Part shown: in pieces, positions 1 through 7,119 of the stretch
Layout of the letters: every line of letters begins with the position of its first letter
Numbering within the stretch: the first letter of the stretch is position 1
NCBI GenBank assembly: GCA_030146615.1
Contig: JASLBL010000210.1
Location: 1 to 30,186 of the forward strand
From: Actinomycetes bacterium
Lineage (GTDB): Bacteria; Actinomycetota; CALGFH01
DNA length: 30,186 nucleotides
Direction of reading: 5' to 3'
Notes under the pieces: model-generated
Seen by the model: the letters and a program-made list of their open reading frames with translations, nothing else
Told to the model about the DNA's origin: nothing
Database searches by the model: none
Made by a program: the position numbers and the translations under genes

Positions 1-362
1 GTCCGGACCATGTCCAGGTCGACGGTGCTGGGGACCTGATCGTGGGCGTCTTCGGGCGAGACCTGCCCGGAGCCGGTGATGCCGGCGTTGTTGATCAGCA
101 CGTCGAGGTGGCCGAAGCGCTCCTCGACCTGCTTCGCGGCCTCCTGGACGGTGGTCGGGTCGGCGACGTCCAGGGTGACCGCGTGCGCGTCGCCGCCTGC
201 CGCGCGCAGCGCCGCAGCGGCCTCCTCGCCGCGCCACGGGTCTCTGGCGCCGATCAGGACCGTCATGCCCAGCGCCGCGAGTTGCTCGGCAGCCGCACGG
301 CCGATCCCCTTGTTCGCCCCGGTAATCAGCGCGATCTTCTGATGTGCGGTGTGCTCGCTCAT
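1..362 (-). CDS. SDR-family oxidoreductase, C-terminus beyond window edge
   Basis: The gene starts with ATG at 362 and is preceded by AAGGAG about 8 nt upstream; it runs off the left edge, so only about 120 residues are visible. The N-terminus carries the Rossmann glycine motif TGANKGIG, and LINNAG follows at about residue 90, matching the classical short-chain dehydrogenase/reductase family (NAD(P)-dependent oxidation or reduction of a small substrate). The active-site Tyr-x-x-x-Lys lies outside the window. It lies next to a DoxX gene and an ECF41-like sigma remnant, and oxidoreductases are typical ECF41 neighbours. The substrate cannot be told from the sequence. Confidence 0.9.
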   Translation of the reverse strand, partial: MSEHTAHQKIALITGANKGIGRAAAEQLAALGMTVLIGARDPWRGEEAAAALRAAGGDAHAVTLDVADPTTVQEAAKQVEERFGHLDVLINNAGITGSGQVSPEDAHDQVPSTVDLDMVR

Positions 363-420
363 GACCAGCTCCTTGCTTTGGGATGATGTGTTCTTCTAAG
401 AACCTGTCTTCGAAACCCGA

Positions 421-447
421 GCCGAGACAGCCCGGCCATCTGTGACA
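421..447 (-). promoter_or_regulatory. candidate ECF41-type promoter of the SDR gene
   Basis: On the minus strand TGTCACA (447 to 441) is followed after 16 nt by CGGC (424 to 421), about 60 nt before the SDR start codon. As I recall it, the ECF41 consensus is TGTCACA at -35 and CGTC at -10; the second box has one mismatch. The heptamer occurs about as often in the window as chance predicts, so position and context carry the argument. Confidence 0.35.
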
Positions 448-520
448 TGCGGACAGAAAATGGCTGGGAGAAGATCGTTGGCGGCGCCGCCTGCGACAAA
501 CACTCTCATCATCAACTCCT

Positions 521-1024
521 TCATCGAGGATTACCTGCGCCTCGCAGCACGCCGTGGAGCGTCCCGACGAACCAGAGGAAGACGAAGGCGGCGAAGATAA
601 GCAGCAGCCCACTAAACAGCAGGATGCCGTCCTGGCGGTCGGTGAAGGATTCGGGACCGAAGAAGCGGCCCCACGCCACGAAGCCGGCCAGGGCGAGATA
701 GGCCAGGTCTGCCACCATTGGCTTGGGCTCGTGACGGCGGAGGCGTGTGATCACCGCGCCGACCATGATGAGCACCAACCCGAGAGCAGCCAGCGGCACC
801 AGAACCGGCGCGATGTCGATCGCGGCAGGTAGGACCAGGCCCACCGCAGCCAGGACCTCGAGGGCTCCGATGGCCTTGACGCTGCCGGCACTGAAGTCTT
901 CGACCCATCTCGCACTAGGCGTCGTGGCGGCTATCTTCTCCTTCGGCATGATCAGCTTGCCGCCGCCGCTGACCAGGTAGGCAACGGCAAGCAGTCCGGT
1001 AACGATCCACAGAGTGAGGTTCAT
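521..1024 (-). CDS. DoxX-family membrane protein
   Basis: This is a 167-residue protein. The ATG at 1024 is chosen because GGAGAG lies just upstream and the first membrane segment follows directly (LTLWIVTGLLAVAYLVSGGG). Four hydrophobic segments can be seen, at about residues 4-22, 50-70, 74-95 and 135-158, with a PKEK stretch after the first; this is the length and topology of DoxX/DoxX-like proteins. The family is often linked to redox or thiol stress, but its biochemical role is poorly known. The gene lies between an SDR oxidoreductase and an ECF41-like sigma remnant and was probably part of that regulon. Confidence 0.85.
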   Translation of the reverse strand: MNLTLWIVTGLLAVAYLVSGGGKLIMPKEKIAATTPSARWVEDFSAGSVKAIGALEVLAAVGLVLPAAIDIAPVLVPLAALGLVLIMVGAVITRLRRHEPKPMVADLAYLALAGFVAWGRFFGPESFTDRQDGILLFSGLLLIFAAFVFLWFVGTLHGVLRGAGNPR

Positions 1025-1117
1025 GAGGTCTCTCCTTGAGGTTGTCGGCGACTCCCGTCTTGAAGCGGGAGTGGCGATGGGGTCCCACTCCAGTCCGGGG
1101 TAACTGTTCGAACATGA

Positions 1118-1144
1118 GATGCCGACGACGCGATCCTTGTGACA
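1118..1144 (-). promoter_or_regulatory. candidate ECF41-type promoter of the doxX-like gene
   Basis: TGTCACA on the minus strand (1144 to 1138) is followed after 16 nt by CATC (1121 to 1118), one mismatch from the ECF41 -10 element CGTC as I recall it. It points towards the DoxX start about 95 nt away. It has the same spacer length as the candidate upstream of the SDR gene. It overlaps the putative GTG start of the sigma-factor remnant. Confidence 0.35.
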
Positions 1145-1561
1145 GCGCAGCCACGTGACGCACGTCACGGGGTCGTTTCTCCGTCCGAGACGCGAGCTGC
1201 ACTCAAGGCCTTCCAACGAGCGGCCGAGACGGGCGACCTACAGAGCTTGCTCGACATCCTCGCGCCAGACGTCATCGCCATGAGCGACGGTGGCGGCGTC
1301 AAGCAGGCCATGCTGCGGCCGATTGTGGGGTCCAAAAGGGTGGCTCGCCTGTTGGCCGCCGGCTTGGACATGGACGGCGCCGAGATGTCGGTTGAGCCGG
1401 TGCAGGTCAATGGCTGCCCGACACTCATCATGCGGCGCAATGGAGTGATCGACAGCGTCGTGGCGGTGCGGATCGATGACGGCTTCGTCACCGGGCTCTA
1501 CTCCGTGCGCAACCCCGAGAAGCTGTCGCGCGTGGAGCGGGAGACCGCTTTGAGCCGTTGA
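1139..1561 (+). pseudogene. ECF41/SigJ-like sigma factor remnant, only the SnoaL-like C-terminal domain left
   Basis: The 140-residue open frame (possible GTG start at 1139) matches the C-terminal part of ECF41/SigJ sigma factors. Characteristic segments are AFQRAAETGDLQSLLDILAP, SDGGGVKQA, RPIVGSKRVARLL and a terminal YSVRNPEKLSRVE. The family normally carries sigma regions 2 and 4 (about 150-170 residues) before this SnoaL-like regulatory domain. Here nothing upstream encodes them: the frame begins only about 15 residues before the domain, and the preceding sequence is the DoxX promoter region. It is therefore probably a decayed sigma factor, although a free-standing SnoaL-like protein translated from the GTG cannot be excluded. 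The SDR and DoxX neighbours fit an ECF41 locus. Confidence 0.7.
1154..1169. repeat. short inverted repeat, 7-2-7
   Basis: CGTGACG and CGTCACG are separated by CA, a perfect dyad 10 nt to the right of the candidate TGTCACA box of the DoxX promoter. It could be an operator. Its half-site shares GTCAC with the -35 box, so it may also be related to promoter sequence. No direct evidence of binding. Confidence 0.35.
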
Positions 1562-1676
1562 GCCCGGGGCTCCATCGCCGACCGTTGCCGACGCGACCCT
1601 ACCGCCGCACAGCGTTGACTCCTTACGTCACGTCGGTCCGGCCGCCGAGCAGTCACGAACGTCTTGCCCGCAACAC

Positions 1677-1997
1677 CTAGCTGGCGAGCAGCCGGGCCGC
1701 CTCCTCGGCAAGGTCCTCGTCGGCCAGCACCTCGTAGGTGGCGGCGCGCAGGTCGCCGGCGAACAGCACCTCCGGCCAACCGTCGGAGAGGGCGCGCAGC
1801 GCCACACGGTCGCTTATGCGGCCGCCAACCTCCAGGACCACCAGCCCGCGCCCCACGATCGCGGCCCGGTCGAGTGGGAAGCCGGCCTCGGCGAGCCGGT
1901 CCACGGCCTCCTCAGCCTCGGGATAGGACCCGAACCCGGCCACCGCCCGCCGGTCGCCGAGCGAGTGGTCAGGGTCGCTTCGCGCCAGGTCCGTCAC
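1677..1997 (-). CDS. short GSP17M/YflT-like stress protein
   Basis: This is a 106-residue soluble protein starting at GTG 1997, which has AGAGGAGG about 8 nt upstream; an ATG further upstream at 2060 lacks such a site. The core AGFGSYPEAEEAVDRLAEAG, then FPLDRAAIVGRGL, is the pattern of the general-stress-protein 17M/YflT domain, which has a beta strand, a helix over an 'EAEEAVDRL' repeat, and a VGR turn. Unlike the two related proteins at about 5.5-6.1 and 24.3-24.8 kb it has no membrane helices; the hydrophobic middle is replaced by a short linker (EVGGRISDRVALRALSDG). A DLRAATYEVLADEDLAEEA segment at the end resembles the C-terminal 'YDVVAD' part of the paralogues. The molecular role of the family is not known. 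Confidence 0.7.
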   Translation of the reverse strand: MTDLARSDPDHSLGDRRAVAGFGSYPEAEEAVDRLAEAGFPLDRAAIVGRGLVVLEVGGRISDRVALRALSDGWPEVLFAGDLRAATYEVLADEDLAEEAARLLAS

Positions 1998-2021
1998 GGT
2001 GCAGCCTCCTCTACGAGCGAC

Positions 2022-2040
2022 GGGCACCCGGTCGGTGCCC
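2022..2040 (-). promoter_or_regulatory. leader hairpin before the short YflT-like gene
   Basis: GGGCACC and GGTGCCC form a perfect 7-bp stem with a 5-nt loop, 25 nt upstream of the GTG start at 1997. It would fold in the 5' leader of that mRNA. The remainder of the 277-nt divergent gap (1998-2274) shows no other clear element. Confidence 0.3.
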
Positions 2041-2274
2041 ACGTTGCTGTTGCTCCCCATAGGGTGCCCGCCGCACCGGGCCCGCTCCCGCCGGCGGCCC
2101 AGTGGACATCGAATCGGTCACGGTCCGTAACGCGGTCGACACGGCGCGACGGGGCGTGGCCCCTCGTTACCGGTGGCATGCGATCTGGTGACGATTCCCG
2201 CGACAACCTAAGCGGCCCGGCCCCCGTGCGGGTACCACGGGCGTGATCCCACGAAGAAGGAAAGGAGCAGCGAC

Positions 2275-2580
2275 ATGCTCGGTCCCCGTGCCGCCGGCGT
2301 CGGACCCTGGATCTATCCCTACGACCGCTACTACTACGGCTGGTACGACGAGCTCCGTGGCGACCAGCCGAGCGACCACGAGATCAAGTCCACCGTGGTC
2401 GACCGGCTGCGGGAGAACCCCTACACCCGCGACCACGACCTGAAGGTCGACGTGGAACAGGGCGTGGTCATCCTTCAGGGCAAGGTGGCCTCGGCGCGGT
2501 CCAAGCGGGCCGCCGGCGACGACGCCTGGGACACCCCTGGGGTGTCGGACGTCAGCAACCAGCTGGTGGTGGTGAGCTGA
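2275..2580 (+). CDS. BON-domain protein
   Basis: This 101-residue protein starts at ATG 2275 after AAAGGAG. The first 40 residues are Tyr-rich and low in complexity (WIYPYDRYYYGWYDEL). The BON domain fills about residues 42-100: helix DHEIKSTVVDRLRENPYTRDHD, then strand KVDVEQGVVILQGKV, then a helix and the terminal strand VSDVSNQLVVV, with the conserved glycines of 'G-V-V-x-L-x-G'. BON domains are small alpha/beta modules thought to bind phospholipid or membrane surfaces and are common in osmotic and envelope stress proteins. No signal peptide is seen, so a cytoplasmic or membrane-surface role is likely. Confidence 0.85.
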   Translation: MLGPRAAGVGPWIYPYDRYYYGWYDELRGDQPSDHEIKSTVVDRLRENPYTRDHDLKVDVEQGVVILQGKVASARSKRAAGDDAWDTPGVSDVSNQLVVVS

Positions 2581-2611
2581 CCACCAGCGACCATTCCCGA
2601 AGGCGGAGCGA

Positions 2612-2645
2612 CGATCCCGGCCGCGGACGCTTGCGGCCGGGATCG
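2612..2645 (+). terminator. strong GC hairpin after the BON gene
   Basis: CGATCCCGGCCGC and GCGGCCGGGATCG form a perfect 13-bp stem with an 8-nt loop, 31 nt after the BON stop. No T-run follows, which is common for terminators in high-GC actinobacteria. It ends 3 nt before the GAGGAGG of the next gene, so it could also act as an attenuator. Confidence 0.5.
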
Positions 2646-2658
2646 CGAGGAGGAGCCC

Positions 2659-3024
2659 ATGGGGCGCTTCGACGATCAGGTCGTGTTCATCACCGGCGGG
2701 GCGCAGGCGCACGGGCGTCGCCAGGCGCTGGCCTTCGCCCGGCAAGGTGCGGACGTAGCCCTCTTCGATCTCGTCAACGCGTCGGCGCCGCCGCCCGACG
2801 GCCACCCGCCGGCGCCGGAGGAGCTGGAGGCGACCCGGCGAGAGGTCGAGGCGACCGGCCGGCGGTGCCTGGTCATTCGCGGTGACGTCCAGGACGCCGC
2901 CGCCCAGCTCAACGAGGCCATCGACCGTACGGTCCGCGAGCTCGGCCGCCTCGACGTCGTCGTCGCCCGGGCCGGCGTGTTCAGCCTGGTCCCGGCCACC
3001 CGGGCCGACGCTCTCCACGCCTAG
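2659..3024 (+). pseudogene. truncated SDR oxidoreductase (mycofactocin-type SDR relative)
   Basis: The frame starts at ATG 2659 behind GAGGAGG and stops after 121 residues, less than half of the usual 260-290. It opens as mycofactocin-associated SDRs do (GRFDDQVVFITGG, then ALAFARQGADVALFDL), carries their typical insertion between strand 2 and helix 3, and continues through RRCLVIRGDV and RLDVVVARAGVF. The glycine motif is damaged (TGGAQAHG, with the middle Gly of TGxxxGxG replaced by Ala), and the NNAG/ANAG motif reads ARAG. The Ser-Tyr-Lys catalytic region is absent, so it should have no dehydrogenase activity. The sequence following the stop does not continue the family in any frame that I can see. 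Confidence 0.75.
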
Positions 3025-3414
3025 CCGGCCGACGCGGGGCTCGCAGTCGCGGCGCCGACTAGGGAGGTGGTGGTGAGCATGCTCACCACCACCTCCCCGA
3101 CTCGGTGCTGCTGAACGTGTTGATTCGTCTGGCCGCGCTGGCTGCGCTCACCCCCGACGACCTGGCCTTCCGGCCTGGGTTCGAGGGCGGCGGACACCTT
3201 TGGTCACCGCCGCCATCTGCCTGTACGGGTACTACGGCAGCCTCGACACCAACGATTGGCCACCCCCTCACCCCAGGCCTACGTCCGAACGGGTACGCGG
3301 GGAACCGAGATCAGGCTCCTGGGTCGCTCGCCCTAGGCGGTTGGGTGAGCGCTGTCAGCCGATCACGGTAGCCCTTCACCGCGTGTGGAAACCCGCCAGA
3401 GGCTGTCGCAGCGA
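3025..3414. other. gene-poor stretch with a perfect palindrome
   Basis: No convincing gene is visible in these 390 bases. A plus-strand frame from GTG 3105 begins with a plausible segment (LLNVLIRLAALAALTPDDLA) but degenerates into Pro/Thr-rich sequence after about 35 codons; it may be a remnant of an unrecognised gene. The stretch holds the 36-bp palindrome listed separately and lies between a truncated SDR and a frameshifted flavoprotein. Confidence 0.5.
3062..3097. repeat. 36-bp perfect palindrome flanked by CCGACT direct repeats
   Basis: Two 18-base arms meet without a spacer at 3079/3080 (centre GAGCATGCTC; arm GGGAGGTGGTGGTGAGCA). The hexamer CCGACT occurs at 3055-3060, one base before the palindrome, and at 3097-3102, sharing its last base. 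This could be a terminator, an operator, a small inserted hairpin with target duplication, or an artefact of assembly. Confidence 0.75.
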
Positions 3415-5132
3415 CTACCCTTGGCTCAGGTACTGGTGGATCGTCCGGATGGCGGCCGAGCCCTCCCCAACCGCGGCGGCAACTCGTTTGATCGACCCGT
3501 GGCGGACGTCGCGACCGCGAACACCCCGGGCAGGCTGGTCTCGTATGGCATCGGTGGCCGCTGGGGCGGCCATTCGGGCGGGGGCCGGCCATCTTCGAAT
3601 AGGTCGGTGCCGGTGACCACGAACCCCCACCGGTCGCGCTGGACGGTCTTGGGCAGCCAGCCGGTGTGGGGCTCGGCCCCGATGAGGACGAACAGGGCGA
3701 CCGCCGGTACCGTCTCGGTCGCTCCCGAGCGGCGGTCCTCCAGGGTCAGGCCGGTCAGCCGGCCGTGGCCGTGGCCGGCCACGACCTGGGTCCGGTAGCG
3801 GACCGCGATGTTGGGGACGGCGTCCAGCTCCCGGACCAGGTAGTCGGACATGGTCTCGGCCAGGGTCGACCCGCGGACCAGCATGGTGACCTGGGCGGCG
3901 TACCTGGCCAGGTGCACCGCCGCCTGGCCGGCGGAGTTGCCCCCACCCACCACGAACACCTGCTCGCCCCTCATAGCCTGGGCCTCGGAGGCGGCGACAC
4001 CGTAGAACACCCCCATCCCGACCAGCGCCTCCAGGCTAGTCACGCTCAGCCGCCGCCAGCGCACCCCGGTGGCCAGGATCACGGCCCGGCCGGTCACGTC
4101 GGTCCCGTCGCTCAGTGTCACCGCCCGGTCCGACCCGGCGGCGTGCACGCCGACCGCCCGCTGGCCGTAAACGATGTCGGCGCCGAACCCGATGGCCTGA
4201 TGGAACGCCCGGTAGGCCAGCTCGGTGCCGCTGATACCGCGGGGGAACCCCAGATAGTTGCGGATCATGGAGCTGGTCCGGGCCTGCCCGCCCGTCGCCT
4301 CCGGCTCCAGCAGGGCCGTGCCCAGCCCTTCCGAGGCTCCATATACAGCCGCGGCCAGGCCGGCTGGGCCCGCACCGACCACGGCGACGTCATAGGCGCC
4401 CGCGGCGGGTCGGGTCGGGGCCGACAGCGCCTCGGCGACCTCGACAAGGGAGGGGTCGCGCAGGACCAGGCCGTCGAAGGTGACCACGACCGGGAGCTGG
4501 TCGGCAGTTGCGCCGACCTGCTCCAGCAGCGCCCGGCCCTCCTCGGAGTCAGCCGGCACAAAGCCGTACAGGACCTTGTTGCGGGCCAGCAGGTCCCGGA
4601 GCTCATGAGCGCGGGCCGACCACTGCTCGCCGACCACTTGGACGGCCTGGAAGCCGGGACGATGCAGCTGCGCCCACTCATACAGCAACCCGACGACCAG
4701 TTGGTGGAAGCCCTCGTCGCCCGGCTGCCACGGCTTCAGGCCCCAGTCGTCGACCTGACCGAGGACGGCCGCGCGGACCAGCCGGTCGCCCACCTGCCGG
4801 TCGCCCCAGCCGGTCAGCAGCGCCCGCTTGGCCGCCGGGTCCAGCCCATGCACCCGGCTCATCAGCTCGATCCCGCTCATGTCGGGCAGCCGCAGGTCGG
4901 CCAGGACCAGCGCCGCCTGCCCACCACGCGCTCCGACCTGCTCCAGGGCCTGGAGTCCGGCCGCGCCCGAACCAGCGCACAGCACCTGGTAGTCAGCCCC
5001 GTAGCGCTTGCGCAGCTCCTCCTCGACGGCCTTCCGCGACACCGGGTCACCATCCACCGCTAACAACACCGGTCGCGGCATTCCCGATCGCCTGCCCATC
5101 CCTCCGGCGTCCGTCGCCTGGTCCAGCTTCAC
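3415..5132 (-). CDS. REC - thioredoxin-like - thioredoxin-reductase fusion flavoprotein, frameshifted near its C-terminus
   Basis: The start GTG at 5132 has GGAGG 5 nt upstream; GTG 5147 and the ATGs at 5099 and 5081 are alternatives. Residues about 20-140 form a receiver domain (VDGDP, phospho-acceptor D79 in LADLRLPDMSG, and LKPW). Residues about 150-235 are thioredoxin/glutaredoxin-like (RNKVLYGFVPAD, LPVVVTFDGLVL). From about 245 an FAD/NAD(P) reductase follows (DVAVVGAGPAGLAAA, EATGGQA, FVVGGGNSAGQAA). The CxxC redox pair of true thioredoxin reductases is absent; that position reads FYGVAASEA. The receiver's acidic pair is D-G instead of D-D. At about 3513 one base appears to be missing: the frame leaves the family after LPGVFAV, while the neighbouring frame supplies GRDVRHGSIKRVAAAVGEGS and ends at 3415 (the uninterrupted frame ends at 3426). 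This is probably a redox-signalling flavoprotein; its activity is unknown. Confidence 0.85.
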
Positions 5133-5486
5133 AGCTACCTCCACCACCCATCACCCGCTCAGGCCGCTGGCTACCCGACGACAACGTCCTGACCACGCCA
5201 CCAGGCACTTCGTCAACGAATCGACACAGAGGTCGCCAGGGCGTTGCCACGCCATGACATTGGCCGGCGCCGTCGGGCGTCTGCCGAGCCGGTCTGGAGC
5301 CGTCCGTCCGCGATCGCCGGGCCTCCCCCTACGCGGCTCCTCGCCCTGCGTCGGCGCCACGGATGTCCGAAGCGTCCCCGCCGGCGCCGATCGTCTCCAG
5401 CTGCGCGGCGACCGCGAGGCCCAGGTAGAGGGCGAACGCGGTCAGCAACGCCCACAGGAGAACGCCGATGTTGGACCATCACGGCT
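5133..5486. other. gap with one possible small membrane ORF
   Basis: No full gene can be supported in these 354 bases. The right half on the minus strand holds the possible small membrane ORF listed separately. The left half (5133-5328) shows no element that I recognise. Confidence 0.4.
5329..5478 (-). CDS. possible small single-TM protein lacking an in-frame start codon
   Basis: The minus frame reads WSN, then IGVLLWALLTAFALYLGLAV as one hydrophobic helix, then an acidic/glycine tail ending at TAG 5329, about 47 residues. There is no ATG or GTG in frame ahead of the helix; an ATG lies one base out of frame (codon at 5479-5477). If one G of the ATGG there were surplus, the protein would start MSNIGVLL. 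It lies just behind the YflT-like gene on the same strand. It may be a broken small membrane protein or may not be a gene. Confidence 0.3.
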   Translation of the reverse strand, partial: WSNIGVLLWALLTAFALYLGLAVAAQLETIGAGGDASDIRGADAGRGAA

Positions 5487-6062
5487 TCATGGCTGGTGTC
5501 GGTCAGGGTCGATGTTGCGGTCGGCGGTCGTTCCCGGCGCTGGATCGGACCCGGGGCGGGTCGAGGAGATGGAGCCGGGCTTGTCGGGTCGGCGGTGCAC
5601 CAGGTACAGCAGACGACGGGCGGCCTCGGCGAGCCGGCCGTCAACCGCGACGTCGTAGCCGTCCGCCTCCAGGACGTCCACGCCGGCCTGGCCCTCCCAT
5701 CGAGCTCGAAGGGCGGGCACCCCGACCCCGCCCGCGACCCCCACGGCCGCCGACGCCACAGCGCCGCCGGCCACCACCGCCAGGACGGTCCCGACCGGGA
5801 GGGCGAGCACGACACCGCCGACCCACAGCCCGAGCAGGGCGCCGATCGCCCCCACCAGGAGCCCCCCGCGCACGGCGCGCCGGAGGGAGGCGTCGCTGGT
5901 GCGGCGCCGCCGCACCAGCCGCAGCCCGCGGACCCGGACCGAGACCCGATCGGGCGGGAACCCGTGGGAGACGAGACTATCGGCATCCTGCCGGGCGGCC
6001 CGGTAGCAGGCATGGCAAGCCACCACCGTCCTGGCCGGCTCCCGGTCGCTGATCGGCTGCAT
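5487..6062 (-). CDS. GSP17M/YflT-like protein with central membrane hairpin
   Basis: This is a 191-residue protein; ATG 6062 has GAGGAG 5 nt upstream. The first 55 residues resemble the YflT domain (CYRAARQDADSLVSHGFPPD, RVSVRVRGLRLV). Residues about 68-115 contain two glycine/valine-rich hydrophobic helices (LLVGAIGALLGLWVGGVVLA and a second), followed by DVLEADGYDVAVDGRLAEAA, the C-terminal pattern shared with the protein at 24305-24793. The last 30 residues are Pro/Asp-rich and look disordered. It is probably an inner-membrane-associated stress protein of unknown action. It lies divergent from the membrane protein gene at 6324; the 261-nt gap between them holds no clear element. Confidence 0.7.
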   Translation of the reverse strand: MQPISDREPARTVVACHACYRAARQDADSLVSHGFPPDRVSVRVRGLRLVRRRRTSDASLRRAVRGGLLVGAIGALLGLWVGGVVLALPVGTVLAVVAGGAVASAAVGVAGGVGVPALRARWEGQAGVDVLEADGYDVAVDGRLAEAARRLLYLVHRRPDKPGSISSTRPGSDPAPGTTADRNIDPDRHQP

Positions 6063-6323
6063 GGCTACTCCTCGACAACGCGCGTCCCGCCCTTCGGTCT
6101 GCCAGGTGGCGCTTGCCCGTCACCGCCGGGGTGCGACAGCTGTCATCAGATCGCGCGGGACGTGAAAGCTGCCCGTAACGCCTGCCGGCCCCGCTGGCGC
6201 GCCGGACCCCGGCCGCTGCCGACGAGATGACAAGCAGGTTGCGATGCCGTTCCGGCGGATTCGCTCGCCGGCTGCCGGCAACTCCGGAGGCTCCGAGTCG
6301 CCCTCACCCAAGGAGGTCATCTC

Positions 6324-6947
6324 ATGGCAACCGAACGCGAGCCGATCCGGGACAGCCGGGCAGCGACCCCGGCCCAGGAGCCGACCACCGCGTACGCCCA
6401 GGCCGAACGGCCCCAGCCCGGGGGCGACCCGATACGGTGGGGGGCGGTCTGGGCCGGCCTGCTGGTGGCGCTGGGCACCTACGTGCTGGTCGAACTTGCC
6501 CTGTTCGCCGGTGGCCTGCTCACCCTCGACCTCGACCCGACCGGGAGCTCGCAGACCGCCGGCTGGATCAGCGCGCTGGTCGCCCTGTTCTCGTTCTTTG
6601 TCGGCGGGCTAGTCACGGGCCTGACCGGTACGTGGCGGCGGCGCGGCGACGGCCTGCTCAACGGGGTCGTGCTCTGGGCCCTGGGGATCGTGGCGATCTT
6701 GTCGTTGACCGCCTTTGGTGGTGGGGCCCTGCTCGGCTCGGTGGCTGAGGTCGCCAACCGGCTGAACGCCGCCCAGTTCCCCGGCGCGGCTCCCAACCTC
6801 AACGTCCAGCAGGCCTTCGACGTCGCCCGGGACGTGGCCGGCTGGTCGGTGCTGTTTCTGGTCCTGACGCTGGCCGCCGCGGCCATCGGCGGCGCGGCCG
6901 GGGCCAGGACCCGCTCCAGGGGCCTGTCCGCAACCAGCCCACGCTGA
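6324..6947 (+). CDS. four-TM hypothetical membrane protein
   Basis: ATG 6324 lies 7 nt behind AAGGAGG. The 207-residue protein has a polar N-terminal tail of about 37 residues (Pro/Gln/Glu-rich, presumably cytoplasmic), then hydrophobic segments at about 40-68 (AVWAGLLVALGTYVLVELAL), 80-102, 113-137 and 172-195. A RW-G-A-V-W-AG opening and the glycine-rich last helix resemble a widespread uncharacterised actinobacterial membrane family. I do not recognise a function. It forms no obvious operon: the next gene starts 172 nt downstream and reads in the same direction. Confidence 0.75.
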   Translation: MATEREPIRDSRAATPAQEPTTAYAQAERPQPGGDPIRWGAVWAGLLVALGTYVLVELALFAGGLLTLDLDPTGSSQTAGWISALVALFSFFVGGLVTGLTGTWRRRGDGLLNGVVLWALGIVAILSLTAFGGGALLGSVAEVANRLNAAQFPGAAPNLNVQQAFDVARDVAGWSVLFLVLTLAAAAIGGAAGARTRSRGLSATSPR

Positions 6948-7119
6948 CCGGCGAGCCACCCCGACCGGCGACCCCGCCGGTCGGGTGGCGGTCCGGTGGT
7001 CCGCGAACACCAAACGCTCAGGACGAACCCTCGAAGAGGTCCTTGATGGCCGCCTAGCGCCCGGGCAGTCAAAGGTGACCTGATGAGAGAAGCCGTTATC
7101 GAGCGGCTGGCCAGCGACG

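Noticed and set aside
480..493. GGCGGCGCCGCC palindrome downstream of the DoxX gene
   Set aside because: Simple GC palindromes of this size are frequent here, and it has no loop to form a proper hairpin.
3105..3371. Plus-strand frame of 88 codons in the gap after the SDR remnant
   Set aside because: Only the first 35 codons look protein-like, it has no ribosome binding site, and no family is recognised.
3666..5063. A 465-codon plus-strand open frame opposite the REC-TrxR fusion
   Set aside because: The minus strand shows clear receiver and flavin-binding motifs; the plus frame is low-complexity shadow.
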